A stretch of 64,000 nucleotides of DNA from Oceanitalea stevensii (lineage in GTDB: Bacteria; Actinomycetota; Actinomycetes; Actinomycetales; Actinomycetaceae). The notes beneath the pieces were generated by a model. The model did no database searches, was not told the origin of the DNA, and saw nothing but the letters and a program-made list of their open reading frames with translations. The stretch spans positions 140,124-204,123 of the forward strand of contig NZ_JACSPO010000004.1 of the NCBI RefSeq assembly GCF_014837105.1. The letters run 5' to 3'. Position numbers and translations under genes: made by a program. Position 1 is the stretch's first letter. Every line of letters starts with the position of its first letter. Shown piece after piece: positions 26,497-33,820 of this stretch.

Positions 26497-27005
26497 CGCG
26501 GAGCGCCGTCGAGCTCCTCGTAGTAGGCGCTCATGGCCGGGTAGTAGTCGTCCCAGTCGACGTCCCCGGCGTCCTCGCCCGCCAGGGTCCGCGCGAGTCG
26601 CTCGACGTAGTACTCCCATCCCGGCCCGACGCTCCCGAGGGGGTCGTCGCCGAGCGCCTGGGCGAACACGAGAGTCGTGACCTCACCGTCCTGGCTGAGC
26701 TCGAAGCGCAGGTGCCAGGTCCCCTCCCCGACGCTCGTGTCCGCGGCGAAGCGGTGGGGCGCGCTGCACTCGGTGATCGTCAGCTCCTCCGGCTCGACGT
26801 CGTCGCCCTCGGCCGTCATGAAGAAGGTGACCTTCCCCGTGGCAGGGTCCCCCTCCCACCGTCCGATCCACCGCTCGAGGCGGTCGGACTCCGTCATCGC
26901 CGCCCACACGTCCTCAGCGCTGGCGCGGAACTGGCGCTCGATCTGGACCTCTCGCCCGCGGGGGCCGGTGCCGAGCCGTCCGCGCGGTTCTGGTGTCGTC
27001 GTCAT
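26493..27005 (-). CDS. AHSA1/SRPBCC-domain protein
   Basis: A 170-residue protein with the START/Bet v 1-like fold typical of AHSA1 relatives. REVQIERQFRASAEDVWAAMTESDRLERWIG starts the fold and LGDDPLGSVGPGWEYYVERL ends it, with a hydrophobic cavity expected between. Such proteins bind small ligands or interact with enzymes. It forms a unit with the ArsR-type gene just upstream, which overlaps it by ATGA. This ArsR-AHSA1 pairing is common in actinobacteria, so regulation by that ArsR protein is likely. Target ligand unknown. Confidence 0.87.
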   Translation of the reverse strand: MTTTPEPRGRLGTGPRGREVQIERQFRASAEDVWAAMTESDRLERWIGRWEGDPATGKVTFFMTAEGDDVEPEELTITECSAPHRFAADTSVGEGTWHLRFELSQDGEVTTLVFAQALGDDPLGSVGPGWEYYVERLARTLAGEDAGDVDWDDYYPAMSAYYEELDGAPR

Positions 27006-27382
27006 GATGAGCTCCTCTGGGATGGATGGTCTGACTCCGCCGCGCGACGTTCACGCACGGTCCTGCGAACCTCGAGGTCGAGGGCTGCCAACCGTCGCTC
27101 GGGGACGGGTGGTGCGAGGGTCGGCTCGTCGACCGCCTCGAGCCGGTCCAGCAGCTCCCGGACGGGTGCGAGCCCGGCCGGACGCAGCGTGTAGATGCGG
27201 TGGCGTCCGTGCTGGCGGACCTCCAGCAGACCCGCCTGGCGGAGCACCTTGAGGTGCCGGCTGATCGCCGGACGGGACGCCGCCTCGGTCGCGGCCAGGT
27301 CGCCGGCCGACCGCGCGCCGTCGGCCAGCTCGACGAGCAGGCGGCGTCGCGTCTCGTCGGCCAACCCCTCGAACACGGTCAC
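27002..27382 (-). CDS. ArsR-family transcriptional regulator
   Basis: A 126-residue winged-helix protein. The N-terminus (FEGLADETRRRLLVELADGA) and recognition region (SRPAISRHLKVLRQAGLLEVRQHGRHRIYTL) are standard ArsR features. No metal-binding Cys motif is visible (the classical ELCVCDL box is absent), so it probably senses something other than a metal ion, or acts with its AHSA1 partner. The start is GTG at 27380-27382. It overlaps the downstream AHSA1 gene by 4 bp. The two likely form an autoregulated unit. Confidence 0.88.
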   Translation of the reverse strand: MTVFEGLADETRRRLLVELADGARSAGDLAATEAASRPAISRHLKVLRQAGLLEVRQHGRHRIYTLRPAGLAPVRELLDRLEAVDEPTLAPPVPERRLAALDLEVRRTVRERRAAESDHPSQRSSS

Positions 27383-27442
27383 CCGGGAAGCGTAACGCGT
27401 CGGTTACGCATCGTCCACGGCTGGCTGTCGGCCGCCGGGGCG

Positions 27443-28150
27443 TCAGGCGGTGCGGACCGCGGCGGCAGCGCTGGCCGGTGCCCCCTGCCACGGCGCCCCG
27501 TGCCCGGGCAGGACCCACGAGGCGGGCAGCCCTGCGAGCCGGTCGAGGGACGCCAGTGCCTGCTCCGGCTCGTCCGTGAAGGGTGCCGGCTGGGCGCCCG
27601 TGCGGCCGGTGAGGACGTGGCGGGTGGTGAGCGCGTCGCCCACGAAGACGGCGTCGACCGCCGGGACGTGGACGGCGATGCTTCCGGGGGAGTGCCCCGG
27701 CATCCCGACGACGACGGGTCGGCCCGGCAGGTCGAGCACGTCGCCGTCGGCCACCTCGACGACCTCGCGCACGTGCTGGGTGCGGACCGCGTTCTTCCGC
27801 AGGCCGTACGCGAGGAAGCCGAGCATCGGCCCGAGCCTGAACGGTCCCATCGGGGTCTTCGGCTTCTCTCCGGTGCGCGCCCGGTGCGCGTCGGCGGCGT
27901 GGACGAAGACGGGCGCCCCGGTCTCGGCGCGGAGGCGCTCGGCGAAGCCGATGTGGTCGCTGTCGCCGTGGGTGAGGACGAGCCCGCGGACGTCGCCGAG
28001 CGGACGCCCGATGGCCTCGAGCTCACGGAGGAGGTCGTGCCAGTGGCCGGGCAGGCCGGCGTCGACGAGCGTGATCCCCTCGGGAAGGTCGATGAGGTAG
28101 GAGGCGACGACGTCGTTGCCGAGACGGTGGAGGTGCGGCGCGATCTTCAT
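27443..28150 (-). CDS. MBL-fold metallo-hydrolase
   Basis: A 235-residue metallo-beta-lactamase-fold protein. The first motif is LTHGDSDHIG, so the classical HxHxDH reads H61-x-D63-x-D65-H66 with Asp in place of the second His. Further ligands are in GMPGHSPGSIAVH, FVGDALT and LPGHGAPW. Function is unknown; lactonase or thioesterase activity is possible for the family. Start ATG 28148-28150 has GGAAGGA upstream. Divergent from the TetR gene, with the twin operators between them, so it is likely the target of that repressor. Confidence 0.87.
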   Translation of the reverse strand: MKIAPHLHRLGNDVVASYLIDLPEGITLVDAGLPGHWHDLLRELEAIGRPLGDVRGLVLTHGDSDHIGFAERLRAETGAPVFVHAADAHRARTGEKPKTPMGPFRLGPMLGFLAYGLRKNAVRTQHVREVVEVADGDVLDLPGRPVVVGMPGHSPGSIAVHVPAVDAVFVGDALTTRHVLTGRTGAQPAPFTDEPEQALASLDRLAGLPASWVLPGHGAPWQGAPASAAAAVRTA

Positions 28151-28173
28151 GACAGGTCCTTCCGAGGTAATAT

Positions 28174-28212
28174 GGCTACGGTAGTTAGCCGTCATGGCTA
28201 ACGTCAATAGCC
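28174..28212. promoter_or_regulatory. Twin TetR-type operators between mbl and tetR
   Basis: Two sites of the form GGCTA-N7-TAGCC occur at 28174-28190 and 28196-28212 in the 75-bp divergent gap. They are spaced 22 bp centre to centre, about two helical turns. Between them GTTAGCC and GGCTAAC also form an inverted repeat. This is the pattern of two TetR-dimer sites controlling both genes. Confidence 0.75.
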
Positions 28213-28225
28213 GAGGAGTATTCCG

Positions 28226-28762
28226 ATGCCCACGCCCAACCGGACGACGAACGAGGAGGTCGTCGCTGCCGCGCAGGAGGTCCTGGAGGGTGCGGGGCCC
28301 GGGGGCCTGACGATGCAGGCGGTCGCCGCGCGGGTGGGCGTCCGCGCGCCGTCGCTGTACAAGCGCTTCCACGACCGGGACGCGCTCCTCAGCGCCGTCG
28401 TCACTGCCACCATCGACGAGCTGGGCGCGCGGCTCGAGGAGGCGGCCCTCGACCTTCGCGGTCTCGCGCACGCCTACCGGGCCTTCGCCCACGAGCGGCC
28501 CGAGGCTTTCCGCCTCGTCTTCACGCCCTACGCCGAGGAGGACGCGCTGCGGCGCTCGTCCGCCCCGGTGCTCCGTGCTGCAGCGGAGCTCGTGGGGGAG
28601 GAGGACGCGCTACCGGCCGCGCGACTCTTCACCGCCTGGGCGACGGGTTTCCTGCAGATGGAGCTCGCCGGGGCCTTCCGGCTCGGCGGGAGCGTCGACG
28701 AGGCCTTCGACTACGGCCTCGAGCGCCTCCGCGCCGGCCTCACCACCGCGCCCCGCGGCTGA
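28226..28762 (+). CDS. TetR-family transcriptional regulator
   Basis: A 178-residue TetR repressor. The N-terminal HTH is at about residues 26-48 (LTMQAVAARVGVRAPSLYKRF), followed by a ligand-binding domain of the TetR_C_33/WHG type (RAFAHERPEAFRLVFTP, ARLFTAWATGFLQMELAGAF). It probably represses itself and the divergent MBL-fold gene by binding the twin GGCTA-N7-TAGCC sites. The inducer is unknown. ATG 28226 is preceded by GAGGAG. Confidence 0.92.
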   Translation: MPTPNRTTNEEVVAAAQEVLEGAGPGGLTMQAVAARVGVRAPSLYKRFHDRDALLSAVVTATIDELGARLEEAALDLRGLAHAYRAFAHERPEAFRLVFTPYAEEDALRRSSAPVLRAAAELVGEEDALPAARLFTAWATGFLQMELAGAFRLGGSVDEAFDYGLERLRAGLTTAPRG

Positions 28763-28780
28763 GGTTCCGTCGTCGGCCCG

Positions 28781-29065
28781 TCAGCGGCGGAAGCGGAACG
28801 GGATGGGGATGCCGCCGCAGCAGCACACCCCCTGCACCTGGGTGGCCGCCAGCATGTTCGCCGCCTGGTAGCAGGCGACGAACCGGAGGACGGTCGGCAC
28901 GACGCTCCGGGCCACGCCCCGGCTGACGACGACGTCACGCACCGCTGCCGAGCACGACTGGCCTCCGTGGGCGACGAGGTGGGCGCAGGTCCACCCCTTC
29001 CGCGGGGACAGGCGCTGCTCGTACAGGCGGATCAGGGCATCTGCGGCGCGCGTGGCGGGTCCCAT
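28781..29065 (-). CDS. YidD-like small protein
   Basis: A 94-residue protein similar to YidD, a factor involved in membrane protein insertion. The core ALIRLYEQRLSPRKGWTC, GQSCSAAVRD and LRFVACYQA match the YidD pattern (LIxxYQxxLSPxxG, SCS, RxxxC). It differs by a longer spacing between the first Cys and SCS, and ends with an unusual CCCGG and a basic tail. ATG 29063-29065 has a TACGGT box 6 nt upstream, consistent with leaderless expression. No yidC or rnpA is nearby, unlike typical yidD, so this is a stand-alone paralogue at best. Confidence 0.6.
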   Translation of the reverse strand: MGPATRAADALIRLYEQRLSPRKGWTCAHLVAHGGQSCSAAVRDVVVSRGVARSVVPTVLRFVACYQAANMLAATQVQGVCCCGGIPIPFRFRR

Positions 29066-29071
29066 CGCGTC

Positions 29072-29161
29072 ACCGTAACGGCGTCCCCGCTCCGCGGCGC
29101 GGCGAGTGACACGCCCCGCCCCGCGGCGGTGGGTCTCGCCGCTGCCCGACGCCGTTACGCT
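29072..29161. promoter_or_regulatory. Pair of divergent leaderless -10 boxes
   Basis: On the minus strand TACGGT (29072-29077) ends 6 nt before the YidD-like ATG. On the plus strand TACGCT (29156-29161) ends 7 nt before the ATG at 29169. Both lack ribosome sites; -35 elements are weak. Confidence 0.4.
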
Positions 29162-29168
29162 GCCCGTC

Positions 29169-29672
29169 ATGGAGTCGCCCCGGAAGCAACGTCGCCCGGA
29201 GGCTGACCAGACCGACGTCCGCCGGCTGTCCGCCACGGGGGTGGCGGTGCGGATCGCCGGGACCGTCGCGGCGCTCGGGGTGCTCGCCTACGGGCAGGTC
29301 GCCGACACCAACGACCTCTTCCCGCTCGGCACGCTCTCGCAGTTCGCCACGGCGCGGGACCTCAACGGCACCGTCCGGTCCACCTACCTGCTCGCCGACA
29401 CCGCGACGGAGGACGGCCGGCGGATCGCGATGAACGACCGGACGATCGGGGTGGCGCGCGCGGAGGTCGAGGGCCAGCTGCAGCGGATCCTCGACAACCC
29501 CGAGCTCATGCAGTCGCTCATCGACGGTTACGCGGCGCTCAAGCCGAACCGCGAGCCCGTCCAGACGCTCTACCTCATGCGCTCGGTCCAGCGGCTCGAG
29601 GACGGCTACGTCGTCGGCGAGCCCGAGGAGGTCGAGCTGCTCCGCTGGGACTCGACCACGGAGGTGGGCTGA
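29169..29672 (+). CDS. Membrane-anchored partner of the HTTM protein
   Basis: A 167-residue protein I cannot assign to a named family. One membrane segment lies at about residues 28-45 (VAVRIAGTVAALGVLAYG) after a charged N-terminus. The rest (QFATARDLNGTVRSTYLLADTATED, VARAEVEGQLQRIL, TLYLMRSVQRLEDGYVVGEPEEVELL) is extracytoplasmic and soluble. Its stop is 1 bp before the GTG of an HTTM-domain gene, so they form a tight pair; HTTM proteins often have such a small partner. ATG 29169 follows a -10 box directly. Confidence 0.65.
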   Translation: MESPRKQRRPEADQTDVRRLSATGVAVRIAGTVAALGVLAYGQVADTNDLFPLGTLSQFATARDLNGTVRSTYLLADTATEDGRRIAMNDRTIGVARAEVEGQLQRILDNPELMQSLIDGYAALKPNREPVQTLYLMRSVQRLEDGYVVGEPEEVELLRWDSTTEVG

Positions 29673-29673
29673 C

Positions 29674-30522
29674 GTGCGCGCCGTCGTCGGCTGGCTCACC
29701 CGCCCGGTCCCGCTGGCCCGGGTCGCCGCGTTCCGCGCGCTCGTCTACGCCTTCGTCATCTGGGACGTCCTGTTCAACTTCGACGACGTCATCCAGCACT
29801 CCCACGTCCCCGAGCTCTACCAGCCCACCCTGCTGGCGCGGCTCGTCCACCTGCCGCCGCTGAGCACCGCGGTGTCCTGGGCGCTGCTCGCCGCGCTCCT
29901 GCTCTCCTGTGTGCTCGCCATCGCCGGTCGGGCGCAGCGCCTCGCCGGCTGGGGCGCCGCGCTCACCTTCTGGGTGTGGGCGCTGAACTCGCAGGGCTTC
30001 TCCTACGTCCAGCACGACCACATGGCGCTCATGATCGCCACCCTCGTGCTGCCGACGGTCGGGGTGGCCCACTACCGCGACCACCGGCTCTCCCAGGCCG
30101 CCGGCTGGGCGATGCGGACCGTCCAGATCGCCACCGTCCTCACCTATTTCGGCTCGGTGTTCGCCAAGTGGTCCCGGGCGGGAAGCCTCGTCACCTGGGC
30201 CAACGGCTCGGTGCTCACCTGGGCGATCGTGCGGCGCGGCTCCCACTTCGTGGAGTGGACGCTGGCGTACCCGATGCTCCTGCGCGCGGCGCAGTGGGGC
30301 TCGCTCGCGCTGGAGATCCTCTCCCCGGTGGTCCTGTTCCTCCGAGGGCGGTGGCTCTACCTCGCCATCGGATGCTTCCTCTCCTTCCACCTCGCCACCT
30401 TCATCGCCATGGGCATCCACTTCCTGCCCACGGTGGTGTGCTGGTTCGCCTTCCTCCCGTTGGAGAGGGTTACCGAGCGGGTCGTTGCGCGTCGCGCGCG
30501 GGTGAGCAGCGTGGCGGCCTGA
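29674..30522 (+). CDS. HTTM-domain multi-spanning membrane protein
   Basis: A 282-residue protein with about eight membrane segments, resembling HTTM/vitamin K-dependent carboxylase-like membrane proteins. Landmarks are LARVAAFRALVYAFVIWDVLF, SQGFSYVQHDHMALMIA, TYFGSVFAKWSRAGSLV and ILSPVVLFLRGRW. The conserved His pair HDHMALM sits in a loop. Some relatives carboxylate glutamate; no catalytic Lys is evident here. The upstream membrane-anchored gene is 1 bp away, so they probably act as a pair. Start is GTG 29674. Confidence 0.78.
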   Translation: MRAVVGWLTRPVPLARVAAFRALVYAFVIWDVLFNFDDVIQHSHVPELYQPTLLARLVHLPPLSTAVSWALLAALLLSCVLAIAGRAQRLAGWGAALTFWVWALNSQGFSYVQHDHMALMIATLVLPTVGVAHYRDHRLSQAAGWAMRTVQIATVLTYFGSVFAKWSRAGSLVTWANGSVLTWAIVRRGSHFVEWTLAYPMLLRAAQWGSLALEILSPVVLFLRGRWLYLAIGCFLSFHLATFIAMGIHFLPTVVCWFAFLPLERVTERVVARRARVSSVAA

Positions 30523-30604
30523 CGGTCGCCGATCGCATCGGGCCAGGATTGTCGGGTCCGGGCGTAGCGCCGGCGCGCACGCTGGTGTGTGAAAGGAGGA
30601 CCCC

Positions 30605-31471
30605 ATGATCGGCACGCTCAACGCCCTGGTCGACCTCGTCGAGCAGAGCCACGACGAGACGCTCGACGTCACCCGGTTCGCCCGCGAGCACGGCACCACG
30701 GAGTACCACCTGCGCCGGATGTTCTCGGCCCTCGCCGGGATGCCGCTGTCGGAGTACGTGCGGCGTCGGCGGATGACGCTCGCGGCCGCGGACCTCGTGC
30801 GCGGCGAGCCGAACCTGCTCGAGCTGGCCGTGCGTTACGGCTACGGCTCGGTCGAGGCCTTCGGACGAGCATTCCGGGCGGTGCACGGCACGAGCCCGGC
30901 CGAGGTGCGCCGCCATGGTGGTCCGCTCAGCACACAACCCATGCTCCGGTTCCGCCTGAGCGTCGAAGGGAGCGTCCCCATGGACGTCACGATCACCGAC
31001 CGCCCCGCCTTCACCCTCGCCGGCCACGCGGCGCGGGTGCCGCTCATCCACGAGGGGGTGAACCCGCACATCCAGGCGCACATCGCGTCGATCGCCCCCG
31101 AGGAGCATGGACGGCTCAAGTCGCTCGGCGACACCGAGCCCGCCGGCATCCTCGCGGTCACGGCGGGTCTCGAGCCCGACGCTCCGGAGGGCGCCGAGCT
31201 CACATACCTGCACGCCGTCGCCCTGCGCGCCGGGACGGCGGTTCCAACGGACCTCGACTCCCTGCCCGTGGAGGCCGGCACGTGGGCGGTGTTCCACTCG
31301 AGCGGGCCGTTCCCGGACACCCTGCAGCAGACCTACGCGGCGACGGCGACCGACTGGTTCCCCTCCAACCCGTGGCGGCTGCGTCCCGGCCCCTCGATCC
31401 TGCGCTACCTCGAGCTCACCGACACCCACGCCACCTGCGAGATCTGGATGCCGATCGAGGGGGCCGGCTGA
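30605..31471 (+). CDS. AraC-type regulator with GyrI-like ligand-binding domain
   Basis: A 288-residue protein. The AraC HTH pair is at about residues 20-105 (VTRFAREHGTTEYHLRRMFSAL, LAVRYGYGSVEAFGRAFRAVHGTSPAE). The C-terminal half is a GyrI-like small-molecule-binding domain (VTITDRPAFTLAGHAARVPL, AGTWAVFHSSGPFP, PSILRYLELTDTHATCEIWMPI), a combination seen in Rob/SoxS-type multidrug and ligand-sensing regulators. A strong AAGGAGG lies 5 bp before ATG 30605. The regulated gene is not obvious; the S9 peptidase downstream is convergent. Confidence 0.92.
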   Translation: MIGTLNALVDLVEQSHDETLDVTRFAREHGTTEYHLRRMFSALAGMPLSEYVRRRRMTLAAADLVRGEPNLLELAVRYGYGSVEAFGRAFRAVHGTSPAEVRRHGGPLSTQPMLRFRLSVEGSVPMDVTITDRPAFTLAGHAARVPLIHEGVNPHIQAHIASIAPEEHGRLKSLGDTEPAGILAVTAGLEPDAPEGAELTYLHAVALRAGTAVPTDLDSLPVEAGTWAVFHSSGPFPDTLQQTYAATATDWFPSNPWRLRPGPSILRYLELTDTHATCEIWMPIEGAG

Positions 31472-31482
31472 CCCGAGGCCTT

Positions 31483-31525
31483 AGGTGTGGAGTATTCGCC
31501 GCCAGGGGTCCGGTGCTCCACACCT
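31483..31525. terminator. Terminator hairpin between convergent genes
   Basis: AGGTGTGGAG (31483-31492) pairs perfectly with CTCCACACCT (31516-31525) across a 23-nt loop. It lies between the AraC-type gene and the convergent S9 peptidase gene. Confidence 0.6.
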
Positions 31526-31548
31526 GAGCGAGCAGGCCGAGCCCGAGC

Positions 31549-33372
31549 TCACCGTCCCAGGTGCCGCCCGAGGAACTCGATCGCTGCCGGGTAGGCGTCC
31601 TGGCGGTTCTCGCGCTTGGCCAGGCCGTGGCCCTCGTCCTCGTAGACGCGCAGCTCGCAGTCGACGCCGCGGCCGGCGAGGGCGTTGCGGATCTGCTCGG
31701 CCTCGCTGAGCGGCACCCGCGGGTCGTTGGCACCGTGGATCACGAACAGCGGCGCGACGATGTCGTCGAGGTAGGTGATCGGGGATGCGGACTCGAGGAA
31801 GTCGCGGTCCTCGGCGAGGCTGCCGTACTCACGCTCCCGGTAGGCCACCCGGTAGGGCGAGGTGTTCTCGAGAAAGGTGACGAGCGAGCTGATCCCGACG
31901 ATGTCGACGCCCGCCGCCCACCGCTCCGGCTGCATCGCCACACCCGCCAGCACCATGTAGCCGCCGTAGGAGCCGCCCCACAGCGCGCTGCGCGCCGGGT
32001 CCAGCCCCTGCGCGGGCAGCCACTCGTGGATGGCGGCGAGGTCGGCCACCGAGCTGAGGCGCAGACGGACGTCGTCGAGGGAGTACCAGCGCTTGCCGTA
32101 CGTCGTCGAGCCGCGGACGTTCGGGACGAGCACGGTGAGCCCGGCCGAGACGAGCGCCTGGACCACCGGGCTGAAGCTCTGCATCGACGCGGACTCCGGG
32201 CCGCCGTGGATGAGCAGCACCGACGCGCCCTCGAGCGCGGCGTCCGCACTAGCGGGGGAGTAGCGGAACAGCGGCACCTCCTCGCCGTCGGGCGTCGGCA
32301 CGCGGTGCACCGTGGGCGCGGCGAGCTGCCCGCGCAGGTCGCCGGGCACCTCGACCGCCGCGAGCGGGGTGGACGCGCCCGTCGCCACGTCCACGAGGTG
32401 GAGGCTCGACGGGTCGGTGGGCGTGGACAGCGTGACGACGACGCGCCGCTCGTCCGCCGCCCACACGACGTCGGGCACCCCCTCCCCGGGCAGGTCGACG
32501 TCGCAGCGGAAGGCGCCGTCGCCGTCGTGCACGGCGAGGGTGACGACGCCGTCACGCACGGTCCCGACGACCATCGCCCGTCCGGACGGGGAGGCCCACA
32601 GCCGCAGGTCGTGCGCCTCGTCGGTGACGAGCCAGCTCCAGTCCCGCCCGTCGAGGGACACGCGGGCGACGCCGGTGAACTCGCGCTCGTGGTTGGACTC
32701 GACGAGCAGCGCCTCGTCCCCGGGCGTCCACGCGACCTGCGAGTGACGGGCGTGCTCGTCGGGGTCGGTGACGGCGCCGTCGCCGACGGCGCGCGGCCCG
32801 GACACACGCACGAGCGTCGAGGCGGGCCGCAGGCTGAGGCCGGTCACGGCGACGGAGCCGTGGTCGTGGGAGACGGCGGCCGCGGCGACGTAGCCCCCGC
32901 CGTCGTGCACCACCCGCTCCTGCCCCGTCGCGAGGTCGCGGACGACGACGTCCATGTCGACGCCGTTGCGGCGGTTGGTGTGGAAGACGAGCGAGCCGGC
33001 GGTGACGTCCTGGAGCACGTGCATGTAGCGGCGGTCGTGGACGAGGGGCGTGAGTCCGTCCAGCGCCACCGGCTCGGTGGGCGGAGCGCTGAGGTCGAGG
33101 AGCGAGAGCTGCATGAGCTCGTCCCCGTCGGTGTCGTGCTGGACGACGACGGCGCGGCTGCCCGGGACGTACCGGCCCGAGCAGCGGCTCGGCAGCGCGG
33201 TGAGGGGCGTGCGAGTCCCGTCCGGCGCGATCTCGACGAGCTGGACGGTGCCGAGCTCGTCGTGCCCGGCGAGGACGCGGCCGGCGTCGTCGACGTCGAA
33301 GGCCACCCACGTGCGTAGGTCGAGGAGGGAACGGACGACGGTCTCGGTGTCGGTGCTCACGCCCTCGAACAT
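31549..33372 (-). CDS. S9 family prolyl oligopeptidase
   Basis: A 607-residue cytosolic serine peptidase. The N-terminal propeller (about 1-350) contains repeated motifs such as DDAGRVLAGHDELG and YVPGSRAVVVQHD. The C-terminal alpha/beta-hydrolase has the triad GGSYGGYM (Ser468), GANDPRVPL (Asp550) and DEGHGLA (His582). It cleaves peptides, typically after proline, and may degrade imported oligopeptides. The ATG at 33370-33372 has GGAGG seven bases upstream. Divergent from the YCII-sigma pair. A GTG 12 bases inside is an alternative start. Confidence 0.92.
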   Translation of the reverse strand: MFEGVSTDTETVVRSLLDLRTWVAFDVDDAGRVLAGHDELGTVQLVEIAPDGTRTPLTALPSRCSGRYVPGSRAVVVQHDTDGDELMQLSLLDLSAPPTEPVALDGLTPLVHDRRYMHVLQDVTAGSLVFHTNRRNGVDMDVVVRDLATGQERVVHDGGGYVAAAAVSHDHGSVAVTGLSLRPASTLVRVSGPRAVGDGAVTDPDEHARHSQVAWTPGDEALLVESNHEREFTGVARVSLDGRDWSWLVTDEAHDLRLWASPSGRAMVVGTVRDGVVTLAVHDGDGAFRCDVDLPGEGVPDVVWAADERRVVVTLSTPTDPSSLHLVDVATGASTPLAAVEVPGDLRGQLAAPTVHRVPTPDGEEVPLFRYSPASADAALEGASVLLIHGGPESASMQSFSPVVQALVSAGLTVLVPNVRGSTTYGKRWYSLDDVRLRLSSVADLAAIHEWLPAQGLDPARSALWGGSYGGYMVLAGVAMQPERWAAGVDIVGISSLVTFLENTSPYRVAYREREYGSLAEDRDFLESASPITYLDDIVAPLFVIHGANDPRVPLSEAEQIRNALAGRGVDCELRVYEDEGHGLAKRENRQDAYPAAIEFLGRHLGR

Positions 33373-33461
33373 ATCTCCGCCTCCCGCGGTGTCGATTCGG
33401 GAGCCCCTCGCGCGACATCATGGTGACGGCGCCTCCGCCGTCCCTGACGAGAGGAACGACG

Positions 33462-33818
33462 ATGAAGTACCTGGTCATGTTGATCGGCGACGGCGACCTG
33501 CCCCCGTGGAGCACGCTGAGCCCCGAGGAGCAGGCGGCGGCGATGCAGCGCTTCGCGGACTTCGACGCCGCGTGCGAGGCGTGCGACGGCGTGGAGATCC
33601 TTGCGGGGGAGGCGCTCGGCCAGGGACCGGGGGCCGCCACGGTGATGAGGACTCGCGCAGGGAGGATGACGCTCACCGAGGGGCCCTACGCCGAGGTGCT
33701 CGAGGGGCTCGGCGGCTTCTACCTCGTCGAGGTGCCGGACCACGACGTCCTCGTCGAGCTGCTCACCGCGCTGCCCCCGTACGACATCCAGCTCTCACCG
33801 GTCGTCGACCCGTACTGA
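33462..33818 (+). CDS. YCII-related protein paired with ECF sigma factor
   Basis: A 118-residue YCII/DGPF-family protein: MKYLVMLIGDG, LSPEEQAAAMQRFADFDAACEA and the motif LTEGPYAEVLEGLGGFYLVEV (EGPY in place of DGPF), ending with a beta-alpha fold. ECF42-type sigma factors are characteristically encoded next to such proteins, and that is the case here: the sigma gene starts 3 bp after the stop. It may modulate or be regulated by the sigma factor. ATG 33462 has GAGAGG just upstream. Confidence 0.87.
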   Translation: MKYLVMLIGDGDLPPWSTLSPEEQAAAMQRFADFDAACEACDGVEILAGEALGQGPGAATVMRTRAGRMTLTEGPYAEVLEGLGGFYLVEVPDHDVLVELLTALPPYDIQLSPVVDPY

Positions 33819-33820
33819 CC

